A DNA stretch of 64,000 nt from assembly GCF_027595165.1 (NCBI RefSeq), contig NZ_CP097291.1:186001-250000 (forward strand), written 5' to 3'. Under the pieces are notes generated by a model. The model was not told where the DNA came from, searched no databases, and saw nothing but the letters and a program-made list of their open reading frames with translations. Positions 27,769 to 37,562 of this stretch are shown here, piece after piece. A program made the position numbers and the translations under genes. The stretch is from Providencia sp. PROV188 (GTDB lineage: Bacteria; Pseudomonadota; Gammaproteobacteria; Enterobacterales; Enterobacteriaceae). The number at the start of each line of letters is the position of its first letter. The first letter of the stretch is position 1.

Positions 27769-29333
27769 GACAACGCCTCCAATGAGAGTGATTGAAAACC
27801 GGCAGCAAGCTGGCGTAGTAATGGGTTGGGGCGATAGCGCGTGTCCCCATAGAAATCAGTTAACTGTTCAAGGGTGTGCAAAATATGTGACCAACCGATT
27901 TGCGCGCCCCATGCTAATGGCCCTTTCGGGTAATTCACGCCGAAACGCATCGCCAGATCAGTATCTTGGGCGCTTGAGACCCCTTTATTCACCACATCCA
28001 AAGCCTCATTGCACAACATGGCAACGGTACGCAGGGTTAACAGTGCAGGGTAGTCCGGCAGCACAATCACTTGCTTACCGAGGGACTGAAAAAAGGCAAT
28101 CGCATCTTGGTTTTGCTGGTGGCTATTTTGTACTGCGCAACTGATAGCGATAGTGGTTGCCGCAACGTAGTTGGCGGATAAATCAAATTGCACTACGGGC
28201 TTATCAAGTTTTTGCGCAAGGGTGGATGTCATTTCACCATTTGTTAACATAATAATAACTCCGTTAACAACCAGTGAGGGTGACGGGCGCGTTTTTTGTT
28301 CAACTTCTTCGAGGCAGATCCCGTTTTGCTGTAAGAGTTGCTTAAGTTCAGGAAATATTTGCCAATTTCCATAGGCTTTGATGTCGAGCTGGCGAGGCTG
28401 TGTCACGGCAGGCGCAATATCGACCCGAGATGCGGATTTATTATGATCATCATGATTATCGGCGGTGTAATCATAAAATCCGCGACCTGATTTACGTCCT
28501 AGGTGCCCTGCTTGTACTAATGCCAATTGCGCAAAGGCGGTTTGGAAACGCGGGTCATAGCCAAATGCTTGGAACATGGATTCTGTCACGGCGTAATTAA
28601 CATCATGTCCGATTAAATCGGTGAGCTGCAAAGGACCCATGGAAAAGCCTCCAGCATCACGCATGACACTGTCTAATGTGGCGGGGTTGCCCACTTGCTC
28701 TTCTAATGCGCGTAAGGCTTCTGCATAAAAAGGTCTTGCTACACGATTAACAATAAAGCCTGGCGTGGAGTGGCAAATCACCGGAATTTTATTGAATGAC
28801 AGTGTCAGGGTTTTTAGGATTTCAATCACGTTCTCCGCGGTTTCGAGTCCGCGGATCACTTCTACCAGTTTCATCACGGGGGCAGGGTTAAAAAAGTGCA
28901 ATCCAGCCATACGCTCAGGGTGTTTGAGTACGCTGGCAATTGCCGTGATAGATAATGACGAGGTGTTGCTGGAAAAAATAGTATTTTCGCGGCAAATGTC
29001 TTCAAGTTCACTGAAAATAGCCTGCTTAATGGCAAGTTTCTCTGCGACTGCTTCAATCACTAAATCGGCGTCAGCAAGGGCGGCAAGACTGTCGACAACA
29101 TGGAGGCGATCAAGGGTTTCTTCCGTGCATTTGGCGTCGGCTTTTCCTTGCTCAACGCGTTTGCGTAAACGAGTGGTGAGTGCTGTTAAAGATTGCTGCA
29201 ACACTTGGGCGTTCACGTCAAAAATGTGCACTTGTAGACCTACACTCGCAGCGACTTGCGCAATTCCAATCCCCATAGTACCTGCACCAATCACAGCGAC
29301 ATTTTGTATTGATGAGCTTAGTGAAGTCTTCAT
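27765..29333 (-). CDS. paaH: 3-hydroxyadipyl-CoA dehydrogenase PaaH
   Basis: A 522-residue NAD-dependent 3-hydroxyacyl-CoA dehydrogenase. The Rossmann motif VAVIGAGTMGIGIAQVAA lies at about residues 12-30, the catalytic His is in MAGLHFFNPAPVMKLVEV, and two C-terminal domains follow (GRKSGRGFYDY and GVNYPKGPLAWG). It is about 47 residues longer than E. coli PaaH (475). The extra length lies in the linker between the domains and includes a short His/Asp-rich stretch DNHDDHNKS. It oxidises 3-hydroxyadipyl-CoA to 3-oxoadipyl-CoA. Confidence 0.95.
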   Translation of the reverse strand: MKTSLSSSIQNVAVIGAGTMGIGIAQVAASVGLQVHIFDVNAQVLQQSLTALTTRLRKRVEQGKADAKCTEETLDRLHVVDSLAALADADLVIEAVAEKLAIKQAIFSELEDICRENTIFSSNTSSLSITAIASVLKHPERMAGLHFFNPAPVMKLVEVIRGLETAENVIEILKTLTLSFNKIPVICHSTPGFIVNRVARPFYAEALRALEEQVGNPATLDSVMRDAGGFSMGPLQLTDLIGHDVNYAVTESMFQAFGYDPRFQTAFAQLALVQAGHLGRKSGRGFYDYTADNHDDHNKSASRVDIAPAVTQPRQLDIKAYGNWQIFPELKQLLQQNGICLEEVEQKTRPSPSLVVNGVIIMLTNGEMTSTLAQKLDKPVVQFDLSANYVAATTIAISCAVQNSHQQNQDAIAFFQSLGKQVIVLPDYPALLTLRTVAMLCNEALDVVNKGVSSAQDTDLAMRFGVNYPKGPLAWGAQIGWSHILHTLEQLTDFYGDTRYRPNPLLRQLAAGFQSLSLEALS

Positions 29334-29335
29334 GG

Positions 29336-30145
29336 TTATTTCCCTTGGAACGTCGGTTCACGTTTATTTAAAAACGCATCGACGCCTTCGCGATAATCTT
29401 GGCTGCGCCCGCCTAAGCGCTGTAAATCTCGCTCTAAATTGAGCTGCTCATCAAGGGTATTGGTGGCGGCACTGTGAATCGCTTTTTTGATCAGCCCCAA
29501 CCCATAGGTCGGTTGAGTTGCAAGGTGCTTCGCGAGGTTGTTGACGGTGGTGGCGAGTTGGTCATTTTCCGTGACTTGCCAAATCATACCCCACTGCAAT
29601 GCTTGTTCCGCGCTAATTTTATCCCCTAGCATCGCCATACCCATGGCACGAGCACGACCGACTAATTGCGGTAAAAACCAGCTTCCCCCGGAGTCAGGCA
29701 CCAGCCCAAGGCGGCAAAATGATTGAATAAAGCTGGCACTTTTCGCCGCGATAACAAGATCTCCCGCAAGAGCAATCGCCGCACCCGCGCCTGCGGCAAC
29801 GCCGTTCACGGCACAAATAATCGGTTTGGGTAATGCGACTAAACGGCGGATCAGCGGGTTGTAGTAGGTTTCGACGGAAAAGCCCAGATCAGGGGCTTTG
29901 GATCCGACGGAGACATTACGATCGTTAAGATCTTGCCCCGCACAGAATCCACGGCCCGCTCCGGTGATCACTAAGCAACGGACGGTTTCGTCTTGTTCGG
30001 CGATTTTAATGGCTGCGCTCAGCTGGCGATGCATCTCATCGTTAAAGCTGTTTAGGCGGTCAGGGCGGTTTAAGGTAATCGTGAGCACCCCATTTTCCAG
30101 CGTTGTAAGGATCATCTCGTCGGTGATCACAGTGTCATTTATCAT
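29336..30145 (-). CDS. paaG: Ring epoxide/oxepin isomerase PaaG
   Basis: A 269-residue crotonase-fold enzyme with GAGRGFCAGQDLNDRNV and AGAGAAIALAGDLVIAAKSA, nearly the same as E. coli PaaG (262). It converts the ring 1,2-epoxide of phenylacetyl-CoA to the oxepin and also shifts double bonds later in the pathway. I keep the ATG at 30145 because AGGAC lies before it; the ATG at 30115 aligns better with the E. coli start and is an alternative. Confidence 0.95.
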   Translation of the reverse strand: MINDTVITDEMILTTLENGVLTITLNRPDRLNSFNDEMHRQLSAAIKIAEQDETVRCLVITGAGRGFCAGQDLNDRNVSVGSKAPDLGFSVETYYNPLIRRLVALPKPIICAVNGVAAGAGAAIALAGDLVIAAKSASFIQSFCRLGLVPDSGGSWFLPQLVGRARAMGMAMLGDKISAEQALQWGMIWQVTENDQLATTVNNLAKHLATQPTYGLGLIKKAIHSAATNTLDEQLNLERDLQRLGGRSQDYREGVDAFLNKREPTFQGK

Positions 30146-30147
30146 GA

Positions 30148-30921
30148 TTAGCGTCCTGTAAATTGGGGGGATCGTTTTTCGAAAAAGGCGGCGATCCCCT
30201 CTTGGCGATCGTCAGTACCCGCAAGGCTGACAAAGTATTGGCGCTCCAGTTTTAAGCCTTCGGTCAGGTGAGTTTCTTGGGCGCTCACTAGCGCAGCTTT
30301 GGCGGCGTTTACGGCTAAAGGCGCATGACCTGCAATGCGTTTGGCAATGGCTTGAGCGCGTTCAAGGGTGAGTGCGTCCACACACACTTCACTGACCAAT
30401 CCGGCTTGTTGGGCTTGCTCAGCGCTGATGGTTTCTCCGGTAAGTACCATCTGCATTGCAAGGGATTTACCCACGGCACGAATAAGTCGCTGAGTACCGC
30501 CCGCTCCGGGGATCAGTCCAAGGGTAATTTCCGGTAGACCAAAGCGAGCGGATTCCCCTGCAATAATGATGTCGCTGGCGAGCAATAACTCGAACCCCGC
30601 GCCTAACGCATAGCCATTAGCGGCACAAATAATCGGCTTGCTGATTTGCGCAAAGCGGCGCCAAACTTGCGGACGTTTATCTGTTATAGCGCTGGCAACG
30701 GTTTGCTGCTGAAGCTCTTTAAGATCAGCCCCTGCGGCAAAGAAACGCGGATTACCCGTGATGACGATAGCGCCGATATTGTCGTCGGTTTGCGCATGTT
30801 CAAGATGCTTAACCAGTAATTCAAGGCACGGTGTACTCAGTGCGTTGCGCACATCGGGGCGATTAAGCGTCAGCGTCAGAACGCGGTGATGTTGTTGAGA
30901 TAAAATCCAATTATTTTCCAT
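30148..30921 (-). CDS. paaF: 2,3-dehydroadipyl-CoA hydratase PaaF
   Basis: A 257-residue enoyl-CoA hydratase (E. coli 255). The oxyanion-hole segments are FFAAGADLKEL and NGYALGAGFELLLASDIIIA, and the catalytic Glu pair lies in FGLPEITLGLIPGAGGTQRL. It hydrates 2,3-dehydroadipyl-CoA, the substrate for PaaH being formed. It starts nine bases after paaE. Confidence 0.95.
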   Translation of the reverse strand: MENNWILSQQHHRVLTLTLNRPDVRNALSTPCLELLVKHLEHAQTDDNIGAIVITGNPRFFAAGADLKELQQQTVASAITDKRPQVWRRFAQISKPIICAANGYALGAGFELLLASDIIIAGESARFGLPEITLGLIPGAGGTQRLIRAVGKSLAMQMVLTGETISAEQAQQAGLVSEVCVDALTLERAQAIAKRIAGHAPLAVNAAKAALVSAQETHLTEGLKLERQYFVSLAGTDDRQEGIAAFFEKRSPQFTGR

Positions 30922-30930
30922 TGCTCATCC

Positions 30931-31986
30931 CTACACATCAAAGTCCAATACCACACCATCCCCTTTTGGCCATGCTTGGCAACTGAGGATATAACCGGCG
31001 GCAATTTGGTCAGGTTCGAGACTGTAGTTCACGCCCATTTCAACTTCTCCTGAGCGCAACTTACATTTGCAAGTGGCGCAAACACCGCCTTTACAGGCAT
31101 AAGGCAGGTCAGCGCCTTGGCGCAGTGCGGCATCGAGGATGCTGTCATCTTGCCCATCCATATTGATATTTAAGGTGCGCCCATCTAATTGAAGGGTGAC
31201 TTGGCGGTTTTCGCTGGTGGCAAGGGTCGGTTTGAATTTCGCGCCAGAGGTATTAAAGCGCTCAGTGTGTACGCGCTCTTGTGCCATGCCGTGATGAATT
31301 AAGGTTTCTTGAACCTCATCCATCATGGACTCTGGACCACAAATAAAGGCGCGGTTGAATTGGCTAAAATTGAGAAGGGATTTTCCTAAGGCACTAAGTT
31401 GTTGCGCATCAATGCGCCCGCTGAGCAACGCGCTTTCTTGAGGCTCTTGGCTAAACAGATACAGCACTTGAAAACGGGTGGCAAAGCGGTTTTTTAAGTC
31501 AGCGATGGCTTCTTTGAACATCACTGAGCGGCTATTGCGATTACCGTAAATCAGCACAAAGCGGCTATTTGGCTCGGTTTGCAGCGTAGCTTTGATGATG
31601 GATAACAGCGGGGTAATACCGGAGCCTGCCGCCACGGCTAAATAGTGTCCTTGTTGCTGGCTATCGGGTTGGTAGCCAAATTGCCCTTGAGGGATCATCA
31701 CTTCTAAGCTATCTCCAACATTCAGTTGTTGGTTGATAAAGTTAGAAAATCGCCCTTCGTAGATAGCTTTAACGCCAATTTTGAGCCCGTTTTCATCGGG
31801 GGCGCTACAAATGGAGTAGCAGCGACGAAGATTTTCGCCATTAATCGCGGCTTTTAGCGTCAAATGTTGACCTGGGCGGTAACGATACTGCGCTTGCAGC
31901 GATTCAGGAATATGAAAGGTGACCGCCACAGCATCGGGTGTGTCACGATCAATAGCGGCAATACTTAAACGGTGAAAGACAGTCAT
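30931..31986 (-). CDS. paaE: Phenylacetyl-CoA epoxidase reductase PaaE
   Basis: With the ATG at 31986, which has AAGGG seven bases upstream, the protein is 351 residues (E. coli 356). It has a ferredoxin reductase part (YRPGQHLTL, RCYSICSAP for FAD; AAGSGITPLLSIIKA and CGPESMMDEV for NADPH) and a C-terminal plant-type [2Fe-2S] domain with CKGGVCATCKCKL. It feeds electrons to the PaaABC oxygenase. An upstream in-frame ATG at 32019 lies inside paaD and is not favoured. Confidence 0.96.
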   Translation of the reverse strand: MTVFHRLSIAAIDRDTPDAVAVTFHIPESLQAQYRYRPGQHLTLKAAINGENLRRCYSICSAPDENGLKIGVKAIYEGRFSNFINQQLNVGDSLEVMIPQGQFGYQPDSQQQGHYLAVAAGSGITPLLSIIKATLQTEPNSRFVLIYGNRNSRSVMFKEAIADLKNRFATRFQVLYLFSQEPQESALLSGRIDAQQLSALGKSLLNFSQFNRAFICGPESMMDEVQETLIHHGMAQERVHTERFNTSGAKFKPTLATSENRQVTLQLDGRTLNINMDGQDDSILDAALRQGADLPYACKGGVCATCKCKLRSGEVEMGVNYSLEPDQIAAGYILSCQAWPKGDGVVLDFDV

Positions 31987-31996
31987 GAGTGTGCCC

Positions 31997-32509
31997 TTAA
32001 ATACATTTAAAGTAATCAAACGGTTCTAAGCATTCGTTGCAGCGATATAGCGCTTTGCAGGCGGTAGAGCCAAACTCGCTAATTTTTTCCGTCTGTTCGC
32101 TGTCACAACGTGGGCAACAAATTGCCCCAGTATGTTCAGGATGCTCACAGGCAACGCCTTGTGGGGGCGCAATGCCAAATTCACGTAAGCGCCTTTTGGC
32201 ATCTTGGTTCATCCAGTCAGTGGTCCATGCGGGGGTTAATACTACTTCCACATCCACAGGCGAGAAGCCCGCGCTATCGAGAACCGTTTTGATTTCATTG
32301 ATTAAAAATTCGGTGGCGGGGCAGCCTGAATAAGTTGGGGTAAACCCAATTTTCCAGCCTTGTTCGGTTGGCTTCACATGGCGCACCATACCAAGATCAG
32401 TAATAGACAGAGCCGGCAATTCAGGGTCTGGGATCTGCTGAAGTTGCTGCCAGATCTGATGAATATCGGGGGATTGAAGTTGCATTCTCTGTTCCATCAC
32501 TATCACCAT
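31997..32509 (-). CDS. paaD: Epoxidase assembly/maturation protein PaaD
   Basis: A protein of up to 170 residues (E. coli 165) of the MIP18/DUF59 type, with PDPELPALSITDLGMVR, FTPTYSGCPATEFLI and a zinc-ribbon-like C-terminus (CCPRCDSEQTEKISEFGSTACKALYRCNECLEPFDYFKCI in pieces). It is needed for an active epoxidase, probably for the iron-sulfur centre of PaaE. Three starts are close together (32509, 32497, 32485); the last aligns best with E. coli. It overlaps paaC by seven bases with the longest start. Confidence 0.93.
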   Translation of the reverse strand: MVIVMEQRMQLQSPDIHQIWQQLQQIPDPELPALSITDLGMVRHVKPTEQGWKIGFTPTYSGCPATEFLINEIKTVLDSAGFSPVDVEVVLTPAWTTDWMNQDAKRRLREFGIAPPQGVACEHPEHTGAICCPRCDSEQTEKISEFGSTACKALYRCNECLEPFDYFKCI

Positions 32510-33261
32510 TGGCTGTTGGGGTAAGCGCGTTGCACAAATTGCAGCTGCGTGAGAATTAAACCGAGGTGCTCAGTATGGCTGCCTTGTTTACCGCCTAATC
32601 GGTAAGCTGCTTGTTCAGGCAGGCTGAGAGTGGCTTCTTCAAAGGTTTCATTCACAGTTTGCAGCCAAATATCGCGTAGCGTACGCGGGTCAACGGCAAT
32701 GCCTGCCTCGCTTAATGCCATTTCAATGGCATCGGCATGGAACAATTCACCGGTAAAGCGCCATAAGCGGTTGATAGATTGCTGCAATTTCTGCTGGCTC
32801 AGTGGGGTGCCATCCCCTAAACGGATCATCCAGCCACGACTAAAACGTAGATGGTACAAGGCTTCTTTAAGGGATTTTGCGGCAATGGCGGCCAGCTGCG
32901 GGTCGCGGCTTTGGGTCAGTGCGCTGTAAAGAGGCACATGGTAGGCATCGATAAAAAACTGGCGAACGAGGGTGTCGTTGAAGCCGTCATTTGGCTGCTC
33001 AACAAGCAGTAAATTGCTAAATTCACGCTCATCACGCAAGTAAGCCAGCTTATCTTCGTTGTAACCTGCGCCTTTGAGTTCAGCGGCGTAGCTAAGAAAG
33101 TTGCGCGCTTGCCCCAGTAAATCTAAGCCGATGTTAGATAGCGCTAGGTCAATTTCGATTTCAGGGGCGTGACCACACCACTCACACAGGCGTTGTGCCA
33201 GAATCAGTGGGGTATCTCCGAGGCGTAACACATAATGTTGGAGCTGCTGTTTTTCGGTCAT
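32503..33261 (-). CDS. paaC: Phenylacetyl-CoA epoxidase structural subunit PaaC
   Basis: The true start is the ATG at 33261, preceded by AAGGAG, giving 252 residues (E. coli 248); the open frame upstream runs antisense-like through paaB and is not coding. A ferritin-like helical protein that pairs with PaaA and stabilises the oxygenase core. Segments LRLGDTPLILAQRLCEWCGHAPEIE and DLLGQARNFLSYAAEL are typical. It follows paaB by ten bases. Confidence 0.95.
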   Translation of the reverse strand: MTEKQQLQHYVLRLGDTPLILAQRLCEWCGHAPEIEIDLALSNIGLDLLGQARNFLSYAAELKGAGYNEDKLAYLRDEREFSNLLLVEQPNDGFNDTLVRQFFIDAYHVPLYSALTQSRDPQLAAIAAKSLKEALYHLRFSRGWMIRLGDGTPLSQQKLQQSINRLWRFTGELFHADAIEMALSEAGIAVDPRTLRDIWLQTVNETFEEATLSLPEQAAYRLGGKQGSHTEHLGLILTQLQFVQRAYPNSQW

Positions 33262-33271
33262 TTCAAGCTCC

Positions 33272-33559
33272 TTACATGTTTTTGATGCCATCAGGGATGG
33301 TGTAAAAGGTTGGATGGCGGTAAACCTTGCTGTCCGCGGGGTCAAAAAATTGATCTTTTTCATCAGGTTGAGATGCGACCAAATGGGCGGCTTTGACGAC
33401 CCAAATGGAGCAACCTTCACTACGGCGAGTGTAAGCATCGCGAGCATTTTCCAGTGCCATTTGGTCATCGGCGGCGTGCAAACTTCCCACATGGCGATGG
33501 GCTAAACCTTGTTTACTGCGAACAAACACTTCGTACAGTGGCCAATCTTGATTGTTCAT
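33272..33559 (-). CDS. paaB: Phenylacetyl-CoA epoxidase subunit PaaB
   Basis: A 95-residue protein, the length of E. coli PaaB, with WPLYEVFVRSKQGLAHRHVGSLHA and the ending YRHPTFYTIPDGIKNM typical of the family. PaaB bridges PaaAC heterodimers and is required for epoxidase activity. AAGGAAAAG precedes the ATG. Confidence 0.96.
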   Translation of the reverse strand: MNNQDWPLYEVFVRSKQGLAHRHVGSLHAADDQMALENARDAYTRRSEGCSIWVVKAAHLVASQPDEKDQFFDPADSKVYRHPTFYTIPDGIKNM

Positions 33560-33579
33560 GGTCTTTTCCTTCTTGGTGG

Positions 33580-34518
33580 TTAAGCTGCAGATTTAATGGC
33601 TTTTTGTTTTTGGCTGTGAGCCATTGCGCCTTCACGCACCCAAGCTCCGTCTTCCCAACCTTTGCGTTTCGCATCAAGGCGTTCTTGGTTGCAGATCCCT
33701 TGCCCTTTAATCACTTGGTAGAACTCTTCCCAATCAATCTCACCAAAACGGTAGTGACCTAGCGCGTCATCCCAGTGCAGATCAGGATCGGGGATGGTCA
33801 TGCCAAGGGCTTCCACCTGCGGCACGGTGTTATCCACAAATTTCTGGCGCAGCTCGTCATTACTGAAGCGCTTGATTTTCCACGCCATACTTTGAGCGCT
33901 ATGAGGGGAGTCAGAATCATTCGGACCAAACATCATTAATACTGGCCACCAAAAGCGGTTGATAGAGTCTTGCAACATGGCTTTTTGCTCATCAGTCCCT
34001 TCAGCCAGTGCCATGACGGCTTCATAACCTTGGCGTTGGTGAAAACTCTCCTCTTTGCAGATTTTTACCATCGCACGGGCGTAAGGTCCGTAAGAAGCGC
34101 GGCACAGTGCCACTTGGTTAACTATCGCTGCACCATCAACCAGCCAGCCAATCACGCCCACGTCCGCCCAATTGAGCGTCGGATAGTTGAAAATGGAGGA
34201 GTATTTCATCTTTTCGTCGAGCATTTTTTGGTAGATATCTTGGCGAGTACATCCCAACGTTTCTGCGGCGCTATAGAGGTACAAACCGTGTCCTGCTTCA
34301 TCTTGAATTTTTGCCAGCAGAACAGCCTTACGGCGTAGGGTTGGGGCGCGAGTGAGCCAGTTAGCTTCCGGCAGCATGCCAATCACTTCTGAATGGGCGT
34401 GTTGCCCAATCTGGCGAATGAGGTTTTGTCTGTAAGCATCGGGCATCCAATCTTTTGGCTCGATGGCGATGTCGGCTTCGATTTTGGCATCGAAGTGGAT
34501 TTGGTTTTGCTCGCTCAT
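33580..34518 (-). CDS. paaA: Phenylacetyl-CoA epoxidase catalytic subunit PaaA
   Basis: A 312-residue di-iron ferritin-like oxygenase (E. coli 309). The iron-ligand helices are visible as [14 protein letters not shown] and [13 protein letters not shown], each with the Glu-x-x-His type ligands. It forms the ring 1,2-epoxide of phenylacetyl-CoA. It is the first gene of the minus-strand run of eleven catabolic genes and is read away from paaZ. Confidence 0.97.
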   Translation of the reverse strand: MSEQNQIHFDAKIEADIAIEPKDWMPDAYRQNLIRQIGQHAHSEVIGMLPEANWLTRAPTLRRKAVLLAKIQDEAGHGLYLYSAAETLGCTRQDIYQKMLDEKMKYSSIFNYPTLNWADVGVIGWLVDGAAIVNQVALCRASYGPYARAMVKICKEESFHQRQGYEAVMALAEGTDEQKAMLQDSINRFWWPVLMMFGPNDSDSPHSAQSMAWKIKRFSNDELRQKFVDNTVPQVEALGMTIPDPDLHWDDALGHYRFGEIDWEEFYQVIKGQGICNQERLDAKRKGWEDGAWVREGAMAHSQKQKAIKSAA

Positions 34519-34844
34519 TGTTATTTTCCATTAAAGTGATTCATAAAAATTAAGTTAATGTAAAAATATGGAACACATTTATTTAACATTAATGCTAGGA
34601 ATAGTTAACAATAAGATCAATGCTGTTTGTGGGGTTTTTGCGATTCACCTCACAAGTAATTAAATTATATTCATATAAATCAATGCAATGAAATCATCAT
34701 TTTTTGTTTGGTTCTTGCCGTAAACATTCAAATCAACCCTATTTGTATTTTATTTGTTAAATTTCGATTGGCATCTATGATTGTTTATATGATACATATT
34801 TAATATCTAAATCTAGTTTATTGTCGTTTTTCTGGAGATGGAAC
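34519..34844. promoter_or_regulatory. Divergent paaA-paaZ promoter region
   Basis: A 326-base AT-rich spacer between the two divergent units. It carries the CRP-like site listed separately. In E. coli this region also binds PaaX and IHF; I do not see a PaaX site clear enough to place. Confidence 0.75.
34639..34654. promoter_or_regulatory. CRP-like site in the paa control region
   Basis: TGCGA, six bases, TCACA matches the CRP core TGTGA-N6-TCACA with one change and has flanking T and A residues that fit the extended consensus. CRP control of the divergent paa promoters is established for E. coli. Confidence 0.65.
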
Positions 34845-36905
34845 ATGCAACATTTAACAAGTTACATTATGGGGAAGTGGGCAACGGGAGCAGGGGAAGG
34901 TCGTCCGATTTTTCATGCGCTGACCAATGAAGCACTCTATGCCGTGACCTCTGAAGGACTACCGTTAGCGCAAAGCTTACAGTACGGGCGTGATGTCGGT
35001 GGCGAGGCGCTAGGGAAATTAACGTTTCAACAGCGTGGAGAGATGCTTAAAGCAGTTGCTCGACATTTACTTGCCCATAAAGAGGCGTTATATGTCATTT
35101 CTGCCCAGACTGGCGCCACTAAATCAGACAGTTGGGTGGATATCGAAGGGGGGATCGGCACCCTATTTTCCTATGCGGGACTGGCAAGCCGTGAGCTGCC
35201 GGATGATACCGTGTGGTCAGAAGACGAGATGATCCCGCTATCAAAACAGGGGCAGTTTGTTGCCCGCCATATTTTAACATCGCGCCGTGGCGTGGCTTTG
35301 CACATCAATGCGTTCAACTTTCCGTGCTGGGGTATGCTAGAAAAACTAGCGCCAACGTGGTTAGCGGGGATGCCTGCTATTATCAAACCTGCCACCGCAT
35401 CCGCCCAACTGACTCACGCAATGGTGAAACTGATGATGGAGAGCGGGTTAGTTCCCGAAGGGGCGATTCAATTAATTTGTGGCGGCGTTGGGGATATGTT
35501 CGACCACTTGGATTTTGAAGATGTGGTGACCTTTACAGGCTCAGCTGGCACTGGACAAAAACTCAAATCTCACCCGCGCATCAATCAAAAATCTGTGCCT
35601 TTTACCATGGAAGCGGACTCATTAAACTGCGCCATTTTAGGTTCAGATGTTCAGCCTGAGCAACCTGAATTTGCACTGTTTATCAAAGAAGTGGTTAATG
35701 AAATGACGACGAAGGCAGGGCAAAAATGTACTGCAATTCGCCGCATTATCGTCCCTAAAACTCAGTTGGAAAATGTGAAAAATGCCCTCCTAAAACGCAT
35801 CTCGAATGTCGTGGTGGGTGACCCTGCTGCCGAAGGGGTTCGAATGGGCGCATTGATTAACCTTGAACAGCGCCAAGATGTGCAGGACAAAGTGAATTAT
35901 CTGCTAGCCAATGGCTGCGAACGCTTATGTGGTGGTAGCTTTGTCAATATGCAGGTGGTGGGTGGCGATAGCGAGAAAGGGGCATTTTTCCCACCGACAT
36001 TGCTGTACTGTGCCGAGCCATTTGTGCATCAAGCGGTACACGAAACCGAGGCGTTTGGTCCCGTGGCGACATTAATGAGTTATGACGGGTTAGATCAAGC
36101 GGTGCAATTGGCGGCGCTAGGAGGCGGAAGCTTAGTCGGTTCGCTGGTGACTGCCGATAGCCAAGTAGCGCAGACGGTGATCCGCGCAACGGCACGGGCG
36201 CATGGGCGGATGTTTATTCTGGATGAAGCGGCATCAAAAGAATCCACGGGGCACGGCTCACCTTTGCCAATGTTGGTACATGGTGGACCGGGGCGTGCTG
36301 GGGGCGGTGAAGAGCTGGGCGGCTTACGAGCCGTAAAACATTATATGCAGCGCACGGCACTTCAAGGCAGCCCATCCATGTTGACTGCGATTAGTAAGCA
36401 GTGGATGCGCGGCGCTGAGGCTATTGCTGATGTGGTGCATCCGTTCCGTAAATATTTCGAAGAGTTAGTGATTGGCGATACGTTACTGACCGCGAGACGC
36501 ACGGTAACTGAAGCGGATATTGTGAATTTTGCCTGTCTCAGCGGGGATAATTTCTATGTGCATGTGGATAAACTTGGCGCCGAGCAATCCATGTTTGGTG
36601 AGCGCATCGCCCACGGTTATTTTGTGGTATCGGCAGCAGCAGGGCTGTTTGTGGATGCGGGAGTCGGGCCTGTTATCGCGAACTATGGGATGGAAAACTT
36701 GCGTTTTATCGAGCCAGTCAAAATTGGCGATACTATCCAAGTGCGCTTAACGTGCAAGAAAAAGATCAAAAAAGCCCAGAAAAAAGCCGAAGATAAGCCT
36801 AATGGAGTTATCGAGTGGGATGTCCAAGTGTTTAATCAGCACAATGACATTGTGGCGCTGTACAGTATTTTAACGCTGGTGGAGCGTCGCCACGGGGATT
36901 TTTGA
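34845..36905 (+). CDS. paaZ: Oxepin-CoA hydrolase/semialdehyde dehydrogenase PaaZ
   Basis: Starting at the ATG at 34845, with TGGAG upstream, gives 686 residues (E. coli 681). The N-terminal aldehyde dehydrogenase domain spans about residues 1-520, with [13 protein letters not shown] and the catalytic Cys in [11 protein letters not shown]. The C-terminal MaoC hydratase domain includes [14 protein letters not shown] and [15 protein letters not shown]. It opens the oxepin ring and oxidises the resulting aldehyde. It is transcribed opposite to the rest of the pathway, as in E. coli. Confidence 0.97.
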   Translation: MQHLTSYIMGKWATGAGEGRPIFHALTNEALYAVTSEGLPLAQSLQYGRDVGGEALGKLTFQQRGEMLKAVARHLLAHKEALYVISAQTGATKSDSWVDIEGGIGTLFSYAGLASRELPDDTVWSEDEMIPLSKQGQFVARHILTSRRGVALHINAFNFPCWGMLEKLAPTWLAGMPAIIKPATASAQLTHAMVKLMMESGLVPEGAIQLICGGVGDMFDHLDFEDVVTFTGSAGTGQKLKSHPRINQKSVPFTMEADSLNCAILGSDVQPEQPEFALFIKEVVNEMTTKAGQKCTAIRRIIVPKTQLENVKNALLKRISNVVVGDPAAEGVRMGALINLEQRQDVQDKVNYLLANGCERLCGGSFVNMQVVGGDSEKGAFFPPTLLYCAEPFVHQAVHETEAFGPVATLMSYDGLDQAVQLAALGGGSLVGSLVTADSQVAQTVIRATARAHGRMFILDEAASKESTGHGSPLPMLVHGGPGRAGGGEELGGLRAVKHYMQRTALQGSPSMLTAISKQWMRGAEAIADVVHPFRKYFEELVIGDTLLTARRTVTEADIVNFACLSGDNFYVHVDKLGAEQSMFGERIAHGYFVVSAAAGLFVDAGVGPVIANYGMENLRFIEPVKIGDTIQVRLTCKKKIKKAQKKAEDKPNGVIEWDVQVFNQHNDIVALYSILTLVERRHGDF

Positions 36906-36918
36906 GGGCGAAGTTATC

Positions 36919-36941
36919 AGAGAGGGCAAAATGCCCTCTCT
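36919..36941 (+). terminator. Terminator after paaZ
   Basis: Perfect ten-base arms (AGAGAGGGCA with TGCCCTCTCT) and an AAA loop, followed by TT. A near copy lies after parE. Confidence 0.8.
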
Positions 36942-36978
36942 TTCGCTGGCTGGAAGCAACAGAAATTCATTGCTATAG

Positions 36979-36999
36979 TTGTATGACTGAGTAATACAA
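36979..36999. promoter_or_regulatory. Probable ParD operator
   Basis: A 21-base palindrome with a single mismatch: outer arms TTGTAT and ATACAA, inner arms ACT and AGT. It overlaps a likely -10 (TATAGT at 36974-36979) and lies 20 bases before the parD start, a position that fits autorepression by the antitoxin complex. Confidence 0.7.
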
Positions 37000-37018
37000 T
37001 TCGATGGTGGGTGAGTTT

Positions 37019-37261
37019 ATGGCGAGAGTAACAAGTGTGACATTGGGGGAGCATTTCAACCGTTTTATTGGCGATATGATCCAGTCTGGCCGCTATGGTA
37101 ATACATCAGAAGTGATAAGGGACGCATTGCGTATGATGGAAGAGAGAGAACAACGCCTTGAGTATGTGAGAAAGATGGTATTGGATGGACTGAATTCACC
37201 GGAAAGTGAAAGCAGCATGGATGACATTTTTGCCAGAGCGGAAAAGGATTTAAATGTATAA
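37019..37261 (+). CDS. parD: ParD-family antitoxin
   Basis: An 80-residue protein from the ATG at 37019 (an ATG at 37004 is also in frame). The N-terminal ribbon-helix-helix part ARVTSVTLGEHFNRFIGDMIQSGRYGNTSEVIRDALRMMEERE is typical of the ParD/CC2985 group. The acidic C-terminal tail would wrap the toxin. It overlaps parE by eight bases, the usual layout, and should autorepress from the palindrome upstream. Confidence 0.9.
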   Translation: MARVTSVTLGEHFNRFIGDMIQSGRYGNTSEVIRDALRMMEEREQRLEYVRKMVLDGLNSPESESSMDDIFARAEKDLNV

Positions 37262-37547
37262 AATTTCTCAAGTTGCGGAAGAGGATATTTATCAAATTGC
37301 TCGTTACACAATACGGCAGTTCGGTGTCAATCAAGCGAAAAAATACCATAATGAATTAAAAAAAACGTTTGAGTTACTGGCTAGTTCGCCATGGATAGGT
37401 AAAGAATGTCATTGGGTATGTGAAGGGATGAGGCGATTTGAGTTTAAAAAACATTCCATTTATTACATGCCCCAAACCCCATTTATTTTTATCTCCCGCG
37501 TTATTCATCAATCTGTGGATGTCGATGAATTGGATTTTACTGAGTAA
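37254..37547 (+). CDS. parE: ParE/RelE-superfamily toxin
   Basis: A 97-residue toxin. Conserved points are AEEDIYQIARYTIRQFGVNQAKKYHNEL, GMRRFEFKKHSIYY and FISRVIHQSVD, as in the ParE branch, which poisons DNA gyrase. ParE members lack the RNase residues of RelE. The pair sits between paaZ and a ydhR-like gene, enclosed by two similar hairpins; no integrase or transposase is nearby. Confidence 0.9.
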   Translation: MYKISQVAEEDIYQIARYTIRQFGVNQAKKYHNELKKTFELLASSPWIGKECHWVCEGMRRFEFKKHSIYYMPQTPFIFISRVIHQSVDVDELDFTE

Positions 37548-37562
37548 ATTTTAACGGGATAA

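Noticed and set aside
28765..29442. 225-residue open frame antisense to paaH and paaG
   Set aside because: It crosses two certain genes and has no start signal or recognisable domain.
33262..33492. N-terminal extension of paaC
   Set aside because: It overlaps paaB out of frame, and AAGGAG marks the ATG at 33261, which fits the PaaC family length.
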